DNA of 64,000 bases from Myrica gale (Eukaryota; Streptophyta; Magnoliopsida; Fagales; Myricaceae), in assembly GCA_963930655.1 (NCBI GenBank), contig OZ005620.1, forward strand, positions 19,349,001 to 19,413,000, read 5' to 3'. A program made the position numbers and the translations under genes. Below, in pieces: positions 21,900-36,020 of the stretch (its first letter is position 1; each line of letters begins with the position of its first letter). A model generated the notes under the pieces. It saw only the letters and a list, made by a program, of their open reading frames with translations, was not told the DNA's origin and searched no databases.

Positions 21900-22790
21900 G
21901 GGAAAATAAATTTTTGATTGACGAATTACCCTAAGTTTTACACTTTACGCTTTAAATTATCAATTTTGATACATTATATCTTCTAAAAACTAAATTTTGA
22001 CACTTTGCACTATTTGTCAGATTTTTAGACTAAAATAACGATAATGTCCTTGACCCATTTTACATATATTGAAGATATTGTTGTCAATTCATTAATTTTT
22101 CAAGGGTATTATTGTCAAATGGAAGGTGCAAGTGCCTAACACTGATAGTTTGAGAGTGCAATATTTTAAAGATGGTAGTTTAGAGTGCAATGTATCACTA
22201 TCCATAATTTGTGGATGAAATGTGTATTTTTCCGTTAAAAAAACATTGAGCAGCCCGCCCACCACTTTCAACCCACTAAGCCTGTTTCTATTTTCCTCTT
22301 TGCCCCCACTAACAAATTGAATCTAAAATCTTGGCCTCTATTTCACAGTGATTGTAACCGTTGGCCTAATTAACATAGTAATATAGTTTTTTAATTATAA
22401 TATTATATTACAGATTTTATATTTAATTTGTGGGATAAATATACTTTGCATTCAGGTCTAATCATAAAAGTTTTGATAGTTTGCACTCAAAATTATTATT
22501 TTTATCACATTACACTAATCAACGATTAATTTAAGATACTTTTGCAACATCTGTTGATATTTTCCATCTATTTTAATGACAATTACTTTTTTTACATATA
22601 AAATGAAAAATTTACTGGCAAAAATATCATCGCCAAAAAAACTATGAGGATAAAATCTTCATTTTACAGGCCAAAAAATATTTATAGTTTAAATTGTCAA
22701 AAAGATTTAACAAAGGGTACAAAGTGATAGTTTGAAGTTTCAAGTGTCAAAATCCTTAATAATTGGAGGGTATAAAATGTATTTAATTTT
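21900..22790. repeat. two degraded MITE-like inverted repeats (about 21900-22240 and 22433-22790)
   Basis: In both blocks the two ends contain related text in inverted orientation (for example TTTGACACTTTGCACT near 21993 against AGTTTGAGAGTGCAA near 22147, and GATAGTTTGCACTCAAAA near 22476 against CAAAGTGATAGTTTGAA near 22719). They are diverged, have no ORF, and their borders are uncertain. Confidence 0.35.
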
Positions 22791-25437
22791 TAATTTATTT
22801 ATTAGGCATTGTCTCATTGTTATATTGACCGCATTGTTTTGAGAATTGTAAGGATCAAATTAGGGGATATACATGCATTTGTTGAAGCTTTAATCGAAAC
22901 CTATATTAATTACGTAGAGAAGCTTAAAGCCTTTATAAATATAATTGAAAACCAAGATTTATAAAAACATCAAACCTACTTTGGGTTCTATTTATGCTAA
23001 GTGGAGAGGAAGCTAGACCTCCATTGAAGGAAAGGAGGGTCCATACAAGGGCTCAATGTTATAGATTAAGAGTGACTGCCAAATAAGAGAATTAAAGAGC
23101 TCCATATGAAGATTCAAGGTAGGGTAAGAGAGAGAGAGAGATGAAAGGGGGGATTCTTAGCTAGAGGAACACATAAGCATGTGGTAGGGACATTTCATCC
23201 ATGACTTAATAACTTAACCAACCATGCTTTAAAGGGAAAATTAATGAAGTCCCGTTATTTTCCTGACTAATCAAATACTTAATTAGAGATCTATTTGGTA
23301 GGCCCAAAGGCTACTCCATTGCTCCTCCTTAAAGCTAAGTATAATCATTTCTCCTTTTTCATCTCATCCTAGCTACATGTCTCTTTTAAAAATGATTTGA
23401 ATATTACTTTCAAAGTTTTGGCTTGCGATCCATCCAAGCAAAAATCACTTCCTATCTTCACATCGAATGTGGTAAATGATTCACATCAATCAACAGACCC
23501 CATTGCTTTCACTTGATCACTACATCTCTTTCTATTTTTTTTTTTGTAATGCCTATCTCTCTATCTATCTATCTATGTATACAAACAAACGTGTTGATCA
23601 ACACAATTTTAAAACTACTACACAAACTAATACGTGGTTAGTTCCCTATCTTTTAATTAACTAACCCCTTGATAAATCATAGCCTTGATGCGGACCTTGC
23701 TTGTTTCTTTAACTTGCTTGTGGAATATATTTCGCCACAAATCAACCGTACATATTCGTGCATAATTTACACAACATAAATCATGGCACAAGTAAAGGGG
23801 CATGGAAAAAAGCCTCTTTAATTTGCATGAGGTCATAGACAGATCACAGTGAACTGAATATTTCAAAGTAATTAGTTCCTTATAGACCTAATTGGTATTG
23901 CTGCAAGTATCATTTGATCACCACCGCCACCACACTAATGCATGTGGTTTTGCAGCTGATTATGATCGGGACCAACCAGACAGATACTATTTGACACTTA
24001 AAAGGGTATGCCGACACAGGAGGGGGACCCTCGTAGGTTGAGTAAAATGGGAATCCGGGGATTCTCCATTGAACCCTATAATATCTATACTGATCGATAG
24101 TTATACATTCAGGATACCTTTGTTTATGTAGTCAATTATGAATAATTTCCCTTTTGGCCAAGTGAGGCTGGAGATCAAAGTGTAGAGAGGGGCAGAGAGA
24201 AAGAGAGAGAGAGATCTAGTTGAACTAAGTATTGTCTTTCCTTTATACGATATCATATGACATAATCTATATATATAGAAGATAAGTTAGATGCAACAAT
24301 TAGAGATATAGATAATCAATCACCAATTAGTTCAATCAATTAGTAATGAAAATTGTGACAGCTATAGATGAAGTCCAGTTCATGATGTGGAACTGCCTGG
24401 TCCCCAATCCTCAGCTCGACTTAGTTCAATTTTCTAAATCATGTGGTCCTGGTTCTATTTAACTTCGTACGCGGGCTTTTGATGACAAAAAAGTACAATA
24501 AAAGAGAAGATCGATCATGTGGAAAACGAGACGATATCTATGATTAAGTTCTAAGGTTCATAAACATTGTATATGTATCGATGTCATTGAAGGGTTCTTT
24601 TCATAATAAACAATAATTTCCTTGGATGACATCAACCATACTATATACAGACGTTATATATTCCTACCCATTCGTGAACTTTTTTCCTTGTAAATTAAGC
24701 GAAGATATAACCATGAAGTCAAGATAATTAAGAGAATTGGGCTCACTTTATAAAAGCAGCTAAGCTCTCTTTAATTAGTCCTTCTCACGTCTTAAGGATT
24801 CTTTTGGAAGCCATGAGAAACAGAAATGACATGATGATCTTGAGATGAATGTGATTTCGGATTCCAGATTCTAGCTACGTAATGCAATCGTCACCCAGCT
24901 TTCTACCTAGTGATATAGATAGTAATAAATGGAATGAGGACATAATTACAAGTAAATAAAAAGAAAAATCAAAATAAAGTAATTTCGTAATTTTCATGTG
25001 AGACTGCAAATGTCCCCTAACTAAATAAGTTTGTGGTCACAATCACTCCTGCAGCCTGCTAGAAGCCAGCTTATCGCATCTATGTGTGCATTCGTCGTAG
25101 ACTGTTACAGTGGGCTAGCTTTCCTGAGATATCCCAAGTTCCAACCTGCTGGCTTCTTCAACTTATATACGTAAAAAGAACAGTGCCGAAATTCACAGCA
25201 TATATATATACCTTTCCATTCACCTTGAGGGGAAGAACTACTAGATGATCTGCAACTTGCAGTCACGACATCAATCTAAGCCGATCAAGCATGAGTACTA
25301 TAGTCCCGGCCATTTTACGGAGGATTCAGTTGTATATATATACACCAGCTATATATTTAAGTTGTCCTATATAAATATATCGTTGTGAAAATTGTATTGC
25401 TTTAGTTGGAATTTTGGTTCCAATTATGCCTATACTG
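22791..25437. other. intergenic; no recognised gene
   Basis: The DNA is AT-rich with short GA and CTAT microsatellites (for example near 23130 and 23557-23576). No coding region, RNA gene or bounded element was identified. Confidence 0.4.
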
Positions 25438-26532
25438 CAGGGACGAAGCTAAGGGGGGAGTACTAGTGGGGCCATGGCCCCCCCAAAGTTTTTCAAAAAA
25501 AAAATTATATAAGGGTAAATTTTCAAATTTTTGCAATTTTTTTTTAATATAAGGACAAAATTGATAGTAATTTTTAAAATGACCATTCCAAAATTTTTGA
25601 AAAAATAAACATGAAAGGAAGAAAGAACGTGAGAGGGGAAATAACTAATTTATAAGTGAGTCATACAATTTAAAATACTAAGTGTATATTTTATACTTTT
25701 CTCTCTCCCTCTATTTTTTCTATAATTCCTCCATCCTTTCTAAGATATCTCTCTCTCTCTCCTAGATTGTGTATTTTCTACTTTTCTATCCCTCTATCTC
25801 TTTTCTAAAATTAATCTATTATTTCTTTCTCACTTCTGCCTCTCATTATTTACACTCTTATTATTCAAATTTTCTCTCGATGACCTCTCTTTTCTTTCTC
25901 TCACATTATTTACCTCATATACATAAAATAGCAAAATCCATATTCAACGCTTGAAATACAACAAACTTTTTGCTTTGCACACAAAAAAATTCATCTTCAA
26001 AGTTAGAATTCTAAATATTATTACATTTAATTATTATTGTCTTTTTCCTAATAAAAAACTCATTTCATTATTACTTTCTAATTAAAATATTATTCCTCTA
26101 TTTTTTATAAACAAAATATTATTATTGCTCTATTAATTGTGTGTACCTATGTTATTTTGGCTAGATTTTAACATTGCTTCGTATCTTTGTCAATAACTTA
26201 CGAGCCCTTTATTCTGAAGATTTTAAACTTTTGATTATATTCGACAGCACAAGGTTTTAGTACTGATATAATAATTGATGAATTTTACTCGTTGATGGAA
26301 TGTCCAGTTCAATTAGCATAATTTATGAAAATTTGGCTTTTACACTTAAGTTAAATTTTATATTCTTTTTAAGTTTTAAAATATGTTTTAACATTTTGAT
26401 TGTGCTTATTTTGATTATAATAAAAATTTGAAGGCCCTAGAATTAGTCGAAATACACCTAATATGACCTCAATATCTAGTTAGAAAAAATATTAAGTAAA
26501 AATTATAATTGGTCCCCCTAGCTTCGTCCCTG
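25438..26532. mobile_element. non-autonomous hAT-like element, CAGGGACGAAGCTA termini
   Basis: The 1095-bp element starts CAGGGACGAAGCTAAGGGGG and ends with the inverted form CCCCCTAGCTTCGTCCCTG. It is AT-rich inside, with no transposase. The flanks CTATACTG and CTACACTT are similar (6 of 8), consistent with a decayed 8-bp hAT duplication, offset by one base. Confidence 0.7.
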
Positions 26533-27409
26533 ACTACACTTCGCTGCTGAATTAATTAAACATATATTTGGAAATCGACAAACACGAACATCTAGCTTTT
26601 ACCTTTGGGCTTTGATAATGATCATACAGAACCGCGACTATAAAAACTCTTAGTTTTTTCTAGCGATCTGAATCATATAATCTTGGAAGATTAGTTCCTT
26701 AGCAAGATGGCCGAATATATGATCTGCATATATGGTTGAAACTTGAAAGATTTTCTATCAGCTGCTTGATCGAATTCTAAATATATAATCAAATAATATT
26801 CAGGGACCCGTAGATGATTCATGAAATTGATGAATAATTATAACTTTAATTAATCCGAATAATTGGACTGTGAGATCGTCGACATTCGCGTCCGTCCTGA
26901 TGTTTTCTATAATCTTTCATGATAATACTGATCGAAGATCTTATCAACCCCACACCCTAAAAGTAATAGAAAAGAGAATGCATGCGCTATGTCTCCAAAT
27001 CATTCTATCCATACAATAACGTGGCACAAGTTCACTGGGGGTTCGGGCGTATGTACTAGATAATATTGGTTGCAGAAGGAGAGACAAAGAAGGAAGAGAG
27101 AATTGAATGGGTGTGAGAAACCACCGGCACAAGTTTGAACTACGTGAGTTGGTTACGTAATACTACAAATGTACGTAGAGAACGGTGACGTTGGAATAAA
27201 GTTGATGGAATGTCGTTTTAGGGTTAGATGGAGGATCGGGTCCCCTAAAACTTAAATGGACCCCATCTGGCTGTAAATGTCGGCTGGGTATGTACGATCA
27301 GTTTTAAAGCAGGAGAGAGAGAGGCCAAACTCTTGCACAGCCATTTCTAGTGCAACCAATACAGGAAAGAACTGGCTAGAAGGGAGTAATATCAGCAAGC
27401 TGTGCGGAG
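26533..27409 (+). promoter_or_regulatory. upstream region of the MYB103-like gene
   Basis: The region contains no gene. A GA-rich leader (GGAGAGAGAGAGG near 27311) lies about 90 bp before the start codon. I could not assign specific secondary-wall NAC binding elements with confidence. Confidence 0.35.
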
Positions 27410-29203
27410 ATGGGTCACCATTCTTGCTGCAACCAACAGAAGGTTAAGAGAGGCCTTTGGTCTCCGGAGGAAGATGAAAAGCTGGTCAGATACATAACCA
27501 CCCATGGCTATGGCTGCTGGAGTGAAGTACCGGAGAAAGCTGGTCATCTCTCTCTTTCTCTTTCTCTGATCTCTGGCTCTCTTTCTCTCACGCACACACA
27601 GAACGTCACCCAGACACCCTCATCCTGTTACCTTATTAAAGTTGCGTTTGATATAAAAAATTTCAGGGCTTCAAAGGTGTGGTAAGAGCTGCAGATTGAG
27701 ATGGATTAATTACTTGAGGCCTGATATCAGAAGAGGGAGGTTTACTCCAGAGGAAGAGAAGTTAATCATCACCCTTCATGGAGTTGTAGGAAACAGGTTT
27801 AACTGACTCTACATAGTACTACATTCCACATTTTTTTCTCCTTTTCTTTCATTATTTTATATTTATTTTTTAAAATATTTTTTTCGTTTTTGCTTTTTAT
27901 AGTTCTGCACTGAAACTGGTCCTCTGCTTGTTCTGTGGGGGAAACGTAAATGATGTACTCGTGGGCTTTGCCTTTTTGTTTTTTGGAATGGCTTGGAGGA
28001 GGTCATGTTTCGCTGTTTTGGATACAACTTGACTGAAAATGGACCTCTAACTCTTTATTGTAGACATACTTGAGAACGAAGTCTTTGAATAAGTCTTCAG
28101 AATAGGTCCTAAATAACTAACAGCCTGAAGCAATCTCATTACCATTTCTAAAGTAGTTCCCGTAGCAGCTACCACCTACATTTGGGAGTCGTTAAGAAGG
28201 CAATATCAGCGGTTGAGACTGAAGTTTCAGTCGCCATTACGTGTTAATATATGGGCGCTGTAATATTTGGATCACATCTCTACCTTCTTTATTAAATAGT
28301 TTTCCTTTTTATTTTATTTTTTCTCCTGAAACGAATAATATTTTGCTTCAAAAAACGATCTTGTATTGATAGTTGCTTCAATGGTTTTAAATCATTGTCT
28401 CGTCTTTTGACTTCGCTTATTGCTGCATGCTATGTCCCTTTCTTGTTTTTTATCTTCAATTTTGGTGTCCTGGACTTGTCCTATTCTAATACACACGATG
28501 AAATTGTAGATGGGCTCATATAGCAAGTCACTTGCCTGGAAGAACAGACAACGAGATAAAGAACTACTGGAATTCATGGATAAAGAAAAAGATACGAAAG
28601 CCATCCACATCTCCAACCTCCACCAATTCCACCAATAGCATAGAGCATTCCCAAATGAGTTACAATAATTCGACCCCATTAGATTTTGTGAATCCCGATT
28701 TGACTCCAAAGCCACCGGTTCATGAAACCCTATTTCCTTCTTCATGCCCTTTATTCCTGTTCGACACTACTTCGTTTGATGGGACTCCAGATCAAAATGG
28801 TGTGCGCTCGGAGTATTTTCAGGATGGGATGAATTTCAATCCTGAAACTTGGAATATGACCCAACATCCAGTTCAAGCTCAAGCTCTAGTTGCCCCTCCA
28901 ACGACTCTTGCAACCGGAATGGATTCACATTATTTGCCACCTCTGATAGAGAACATGGAAAACATGGAGCCTCTTGAAGTGCAATCCTGTAGCATGGATG
29001 AGGAAGGAGATCAGCTTGGATTGGAGTGCTTGCAGAGGCAGGAGCTGAATGAATGGGTTGCATCCCAGCAACAATATTGTTCTAACTTTCTTTTCTGGGA
29101 TGCTGTTGATCAAGGACCACTAGGTGGGGAAGAAATTGCACCAGCTTCCTCCAATGCGGGACCTAATTCACTGACTACTGCCGCTTTCCCTTCGTCACTA
29201 TAA
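27410..29203 (+). CDS. MYB103: R2R3-MYB transcription factor, MYB103 orthologue
   Basis: Three exons, 27410-27542, 27667-27796 and 28510-29203, have GT-AG introns at the two canonical R2R3-MYB positions and encode 318 residues. The protein starts [20 protein letters not shown]2 spans about residues 14-64 and R3 about 67-115 ([17 protein letters not shown] … [14 protein letters not shown]). The C-terminus has the MYB103-specific features [20 protein letters not shown] and the final FPSSL. In Arabidopsis, MYB103 acts below NAC master switches in secondary-wall formation and is needed for F5H expression and syringyl lignin; it was also reported in tapetum development. All repeat tryptophans and splice sites look intact. 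Confidence 0.93.
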
Positions 29204-30254
29204 GAGAGATAATCATGATGATGAACCCTGCTGCCAGGCCTCCGCCATTTTCTCTTCTCCTTTTATGTCTCTCTCTCACTCTCTCTAGGAAGAGCCTTCA
29301 AATGATCCAGGCTTTTGAAGAAGTTCGTTTTCTTTTTGCTTCTATTGGTGAGATTGTGAATTGTGAGTAAAGGCAACATAAGAATGCATGCGATCAAGGT
29401 TTATCTCGTACTTGACAATGGAAGAGGAAAGAGAATAAAGGCTATCTGTAAACAGCTGCAAGTACTGTTTGATGACGATCGCAACTCTCTTTTGTTCGTT
29501 GGCTCTATTGATCATGCACGGTGTTGAATTATTGACATGATTTTGTTTTTTAATGGTCCTTCTGAATAAAAAGTTTAATTAATTTATTGAATCCCATATG
29601 CATTTTGATGTACGTGGAGTACGGCGACGTACGTATTTGAAGCTAATATTGTACGATCAAGGAATCTTAGTTTGAAGCTAAATTGCTAAGTTGTTGTCAA
29701 ATTTAAGCAAAACTTCCGGGGTCAAAATCACATTGCATACCTAAGATATGAAATTAGAATATATTTAATACCAATATAAAATATTGGGCGTGATACATAA
29801 TAATATTGAGTCCTCAAATTATAAAAAAAAAAATCATTAGATATACGATCTGATCAATTGCTGAAGTTATTAGAGAATTTGTTGATACAAATATAATAAT
29901 TTAGTTATTCAATATGTTACATAAGGTATAATTACGGTCTCTTAGTTAAGAGGATCAGTTTTATAATTTAGAGGTGAAAATTAATTTCTCCGTTTATAAA
30001 AGTTTTATAATTTACAAAATAATTAATTATTAATTTTCTAAGATTTCAACATTCCATACGTCTCATTCAGGAAATCCCTCATGGCCTCACACGTTATATA
30101 TTCTCTCTAACAGTACTCATACACTCTTCCAAAGGGAAAAAAACAAGCGTCGAACTGAAAATTCAAAAAGGAAAAGTGCAGAAAATAATGTATCATGTGC
30201 ATGTCAGTTTATTGATCATGTCTACCCATATTTGCAACACTGCAGCGATAGCAA
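29204..30254. other. MYB103 3' UTR and intergenic DNA
   Basis: The 3' UTR probably ends near the AATAAA at 29565. Beyond it the DNA is AT-rich, with no recognised gene. Confidence 0.4.
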
Positions 30255-30269
30255 TTTGCAGTACTACTA

Positions 30270-31103
30270 AAAAGAATTACTTCTTCCAGAGCAAGAGGCA
30301 TATGCTGAGACATTCAAGAGTCAAATAAGACGAGGTGGTTCTAAGAGGAAAGTAAAAAGGGGATTGGTTAGTGAGATCTCTAGAAGGAATTCTCGTAGTT
30401 TCTAGAGAGAGGCTGCGCCTTCTCTCTAGAAACCCTCCCCTCTCACCCGTTTGCCCCCCTCCCTAGCCTCTGTTTTTAGCGGCCGGATCCTCCCGTCCCC
30501 CTTTTCTCTCCCAGCCACGCTTCTAGTGGTCGGGATCTGTATTTTTTCTCCTATATTCTCTGGCAGCTTTTGTAGTGCAATGTCGGCGTTTTAGGTGGTC
30601 TCTGGCTACCACGCTCTTCTAGAGCGTCTCCATCGTCCTTAGGTGTATCTTTCAGCCTCAGACAGGTCAATTTGACGACATGTGAGCCTTCACTCGAGCT
30701 CATGCGCACGCGTGGATCTCATGCGTCAGTTGCTTCCTCCTCCTGTTTGGGCAGTTGTTGGTGGTTTTCGAAGGACACACCTCCCGTACAGCAAGCTTCA
30801 ACCCCTCTTGGCGCTGTGTTTTGCTCTTGTCCGACGTTTCCTGACTGGTGCATAGGGTTCACAAGCCGCCACTTTTCCAGCTCCTCTGGCCTGCTTCGCT
30901 ACTTGTTATTGGCTTTTTATTTGTTTTCAGTTTTTTATTATAATTTTTTCCAGTCCAATCTGGGCCTGAGTGTCATGTAACGCCGAAAGGCTATGCTCGC
31001 AGGATGCCACCTTTGACGAGGTTCTGGTTCATCCATTAGAGCTTATATATGCTATATTTTTATCCTGCTTGATGAAATACAAAGTTCGTTTGCTTAAAAA
31101 AAA
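30270..31103 (+). mobile_element. retroposon copy A: 5' hairpin, no ORF, poly(A) tail
   Basis: A perfect hairpin lies at 30398-30433 (GTTTCTAGAGAGAG, loop, CTCTCTAGAAAC). A CT-rich, GC-richer body follows, and the end is GATGAAATACAAAGTTCGTTTGCTT plus A8, split here as GATGAAATACAAAG and TTCGTTTGCTT. The flanks TTGCAGTACTACTA (about 30256-30269) and TTGTAGTATTACTA (about 31104-31117) match at 12 of 14 positions, a likely aged target duplication. If that is right, about 128 bp precede the hairpin. Shares its head and tail with copies B and C. Confidence 0.65.
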
Positions 31104-31117
31104 TTGTAGTATTACTA

Positions 31118-33233
31118 TTTAATATTATTCCAGCTAGAATATAAATAGATGATGATTTTATGCTTTAAAAAGAAAATTTTAATTGTCCTGAAGAAGATAT
31201 CTTATATATGATCATCTGCATGCAAAACCTGTTGACGACGTACGACGGTCATGATGTCTGGCAGTACGGTACATTTATAAGTATCCCTCGAACTCTCATC
31301 CAGAAATGCAATTTATTTTATGACTTAGAAACCGATTATTGTTTCTATTTTGTTATTTATTCCTGTCAATTTTAAAGGAAAGAAAAATCTATCGATTTTT
31401 TATTTCCTTTGAAAAAATTAACATAAAAAAATTAATTAACCCATCAAGTTTCTTTTGCGGCTTTATATATGACAACTTTAACTTATTTTTTTTCTTTATT
31501 TTATTTTGACGTTGTTTCGGTTTATGTATGTTCATTCTCTCTTTTTAATTTCAAATCTCTTTCGATCTCAATTTTTCTCCTTTTGTAATTGCTAATTTCA
31601 ATTTAGAGTAAACATTTATATTATTTTCTGTATAATTATTGGGTGATGAACTTGCAGAATGATTTGATGGTATATGCTTTAAAAAGTATTGAAGTTTGTG
31701 TGAAAATGTGTTGGAGGTAATATTGAATTTTTTGAGATTTTGGATGTTTAGTTGTAATTTTTTTTTTACATTCAAAATTTTTCTTTAAAAAAGTGAATAT
31801 TTCCACTTTATGACTCCGCTCCTAAGACTTCAATTCTGGATTTACCACTACAGTACTACTGTCCTGACTTGTTTTCTCCGTAACTTGTCGTGGAATTTCT
31901 TGGGGTCTGCAGATCTACGTACGGACACTTCCAATAGTGGGACATGACGAAAAAAAAAGTTCCACGAAGTTGAATCAAAACCCTAGCTAGCTTGCTACAC
32001 TCAAAATCGACTCAATAATTCTTAGATGACAATAATCCAAAGCTGTCCTTTATAGCTATCTAGATCGACTTGGAAAATTAACGTATCATCGGGCAACCAC
32101 TAGCTAGTGCCGCTATCACGGCATGTGGACTGTCGAATGATCAATTGCCTATGACAATATTATGCATAAGAACAAAGTGGATCCAAAATATTGTCGAAGA
32201 TAAAAGTGGGTTCTGGCAGTACCAGGATGGTTGCCCCTTTCGCTGTGGGGCAGTGTTCGGGCGGGGCCAGTACCGCTAGCTAATACTGTTTTTTTTTTAA
32301 TTTTAATTAAATCCACGTCGTTTCCCACTAATGAGAAACAACATCGTTTTGAATTGTTTTGTAGTTGAGTTTAAGTTTTGTCTAGCTCTTCCCTTAGTCC
32401 TCGAGGCCTTCTTCTTCCTATTCACTCACGTCGTCTGTCTCTCATTTGAATTGACCATAACTCTCGACCCTTTTTTACTCTGTCCTCCGTCCGGTTGAAT
32501 GACCTGTCACTAAGCTGACCCTTTCGACTTCGTCTCTCTCTCATTTGAATCGGTTGTCATTCTCCCTATTCACTCAGTCAGCGTGGGTAACGAATTTTGA
32601 TGATTTAGTCTTGTTTGTAGTGTTAGGGATACATGATTACGGTTTTATGTGTTTTGTATTTTTGAACTTGGGGGTTTTAGGTTTTAATTTCTAATTTTGA
32701 GATTTGTTGTAATTAGGGCTTATTAAGTGTAATTATTTGCTGGTTACGACTCATTTGATTGAATTGTTGAAGTTGTTTGACTAAAATCATCATTCAAAAT
32801 AGAGGCATTTTTCACAAATACTATAATTGGACTATCCGAAATGAGATGTAAATCAGCAAATAAAAACGCAATTTGGGCTCAAAACCATTTAAAATATGGC
32901 CCAGAATGTAATCGAAAACCGTCCTTGATAGCCGTCTTAACTGTGGCAAAAAATTGGCACATCGCCCTGGACGGTAGTAGTGGCGGGGCCAAACTTCCCC
33001 TGATTGCACCACTAATACACTATCCAGTCCTACCGGCCCACACAAACCTTGCGTTATCATTTTTTTATCTTTTATCAACAACGTCTTCTTTATTTTTTAT
33101 TTTGGATATAACTGAAATTACATAGAAATTAAATTAGGGTGGTAATGTTAGAAAAATCAACTAAATAGGAACAAGAATTTAGACTATTCGGTTATGTTAT
33201 TTATGTTGCCAAAGGGAAATTTCCAATCCAACC
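31118..33233. other. intergenic; no recognised gene
   Basis: The DNA is AT-rich. Two GC-rich patches with similar GGCGGGGCCA motifs (about 32250 and 32985) may be remnants of an element, but no termini could be fixed. Confidence 0.35.
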
Positions 33234-33243
33234 CACCTGAGTC

Positions 33244-33975
33244 CAGTGGCGGACCTAAGGGGTGGCAAGAGGGGGCGCTTGCCACCCCCTTCGTTTCTGT
33301 AAAAAAAAAATTAATTTTATTTATTATTAGTATTTGTCAGCAACTAGGTCAAAGGACCCAACCCACTGCCCAGCCCGCCCCCCTTTCAAGTTTCACCCCG
33401 TGTTGTTTTTACTTTTTTTAAGGCCTACCCTTTGACCCAGCCCACTGCCCAGCCCCCCTTCCACCCTCTGTTTTTTTTTTATAAAAAACGGCGTCACGTA
33501 CACTGGTACTGACTTTGGTTAATTGGTTTATGTTTTGTTTTTTTTTTGTCTAGTTGGTTTTAGTTAATTAGTTTGGTTATGTTGCTTTAATGCAGATTGC
33601 TCAATTGTTTTTTCATGTTAATTTTGAAGCTCGAATTTTATTTGGTGGTGTGTAGGTAATTTGTATACTAAAACCTTATTAGAAATTTAGAAAATGATCA
33701 AATAGATTGTTGGTTGATGTTGAAAGGTGGTTTTTGTAAATTGTTAGAGATTGGAGGTCAGGGCTTATGTTAGTTCGGTTGGTTTTGTGAATTGTTGGAG
33801 ACTAGAGGGCAGAGCTTATGTTAATACGTGTATTTAAATATTTTAATGTTTTTAGTCCTTAATTTTTAATATTTTAACTCTAAGATACATTTTGCATTAC
33901 TTAGAAAAAAATTTGAGATGTCATTTCGCTTTAAGAGTTTGTCCCCCCTTCACTGGAGTCCTGATTCCGCCACTG
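33244..33975. mobile_element. non-autonomous hAT element, CAGTGGCGGA termini
   Basis: The element starts CAGTGGCGGACC and ends TCCGCCACTG. It is flanked by CACCTGAG (33234-33241) and CACCTGAC (33976-33983), a near-perfect 8-bp hAT duplication. It has no transposase. Its right-end text (AATGTTTTTAGTCCTTAATTTTT) is the reverse complement of left-end text in the elements at 34470 and 41356. Confidence 0.8.
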
Positions 33976-33983
33976 CACCTGAC

Positions 33984-34461
33984 GATATTTATCCACCTCG
34001 AGAAGGCCCATTTGGCGTTTAGTTTCTCTTTTGGTAATGTTTTTTCTTCCCCGCAAAAAATTTTACATTGATTTTCTCAGCAACCAAATGGGTGTTTACG
34101 CCAAACGCCGCTGCGCATAAAGTAAATTTTGTTGCGTATTCCCGAGTTTGAAAAGGAAGTACTTTTTCCCATTGAACAAATGCGAAAGGAAAGTCGGATA
34201 GAAAAACGAATTCATGTTAGTAAATGGAACTGACTCGAAGTGCTCCGTCAAAGTCAGGCTTTTTCTCATTCACATTAAGGGCTCCTCCATCATGCGTTGC
34301 TTCTTCAACCTTACAGACAGTAGAAATCCTAAAAGTAGAAATCCTAAAAGGAATCGTAACCCAGAACACACACGTATACATTGTTGAATAAAGAGAGAGA
34401 GAGAGAGGCACACAGAGAGAGTACCTGAGGCTTTTGAGAGTGAGAGGTGGTGGAGGCCGTG
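33984..34461. other. spacer between two hAT elements
   Basis: No gene is recognised. A short GA microsatellite lies near 34393-34407, and the sequence TAGAAATCCTAAAAG repeats twice near 34320-34350. Confidence 0.35.
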
Positions 34462-34469
34462 GGGCTTGC

Positions 34470-36012
34470 TCATGCCAGAAATACAATTAAAGGGGGTCGA
34501 ACAGAAAAATGATAAAAAAAAAATTTTACTATGTAATGCAAAAAAATTTCTTAGAGTTAAAATATAAAAAATTAAAGACTAAAAACACTAAAAATATTGA
34601 AATACACGTAATATATTATTTGCTTATACTAAGAGGTGACAATTGAATCCTACGAGACTGCATATTCTGAAAATATTGTAAAACAGCTTCGTTCTCAATA
34701 GTTTCAAAAATTTCTCTTGTGATGTATACAACCAAACTATCATTCATCCAGTTTCACAACCTAGTCTTAATCACAATTCCAATATAATGCACAATCAAAT
34801 CCTAATCAAAGATTCACAATAATCCTAATTAAATTCATAATCACAATATAAAATTCATCAATTATTATCAAAAATTAAAATAAATTCATCACAAATTCAC
34901 AAACACTTTTAAATTCATGTTGATTTAATTTGTGATAAATTCATCACATTAATCTTATTATCTTAAGGAAGCCTGTAAGATCATCTAAATATTGCAAACT
35001 TACCTCTTTTGAGAGTAGATATATGTAGGGAATCTCAGCCAACTTCTCATAAGATTAGAACGTGTGTAATCACATCAATAGGAGATATGTTTCCAGCTAT
35101 AACACATAATCTGCATTCCACATAGGGTGAGAAAAAACTTTTACAACTTCAAATGATAAAAATCAATCAAGGTTGCAGTTACCAATATCAAACAGGACAA
35201 AACCCTTATTTTCAATTTTCAGGACATCTGTATAATGAGAGTAATCTCTATCCCACTACCTCCTTGAACTTTATTTCTCACCCATACCCATTACTGTCAG
35301 TTCATTATTCATCTCTGATTGACATGAGAACTGAAAAGCTTCAGTTTATTTTTTTCTTATTCGAGAACATAAAACAAGAATTCATCAATTTGAATTTAAT
35401 AATTTCACAATTTGAATCAGAGAACATAAATTCAGAAATTGATGTTGACGAATTTAACAATTTGAATTTATGAATCAGAGTACATAATCTATTAATTTGT
35501 TTAATGGAAATATAATCAAATTGAGAGAGCATGAGAGTACCTAGAGGCTGGAGAGAGAGAAACGTGGAGAAGGAGAGAGGGATTGGGACGGAGAGGCAGA
35601 GTGAGAGAGGGAGAGATTGAGAAGGAGCAACATTTTGTGGAGGCAGTGAAGTAGTGGTTATGGAGGTCCAAAGGAAGAGAAGTAGAGTGAGGGGGAGGAT
35701 GGCGTCGGCCGGGGGGAGGCAGAGGCTGCAAGCTGGCGTTGGGAGGTAAGGAGCAGAGTGAATGAGTGAGAGAGGGTGGGCGTTGGGGAGAAGGGGAAAT
35801 TGAGGGGGGTGGCGTGTGAATTAAACCAGGGTGAAACGCGTCGTTTCACCCTCTGCAAATTTTTTTTAAAAAATAAAGTCAGGTGGGCCTAGATCGTTGG
35901 GGGCCTAGGCGCATGGGGGGCGGGCTGAGCTTAACACATATTAAAAAAATTGAAGGATTTTTCAAGCAATAGGGGCGGTTGTCCCCCACCGTCCACACTT
36001 GGTTCCGCCTCT
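34470..36012. mobile_element. non-autonomous hAT element with GGGTGAAACG palindrome
   Basis: The right end reads GGTTCCGCCTCT, the inverted CAGTGGCGGA-type terminus. The left end is degenerate but aligns with the element at 41356 (CAATTAAAGGGGGTCGAAC). The flanks GGGCTTGC (34462-34469) and GGGCTTGT (36013-36020) agree at 7 of 8 positions. An internal palindrome at 35828-35852 (AGGGTGAAACG … CGTTTCACCCT) matches one in the autonomous element at 59338. The right part is GA-rich and GC-rich. No transposase is encoded. Confidence 0.7.
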
Positions 36013-36020
36013 GGGCTTGT

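Noticed and set aside
32200..33060. Two GC-rich GGCGGGGCCA patches as possible ends of one element
   Set aside because: The patches do not form convincing inverted or direct terminal repeats, and no flanking duplication is visible.
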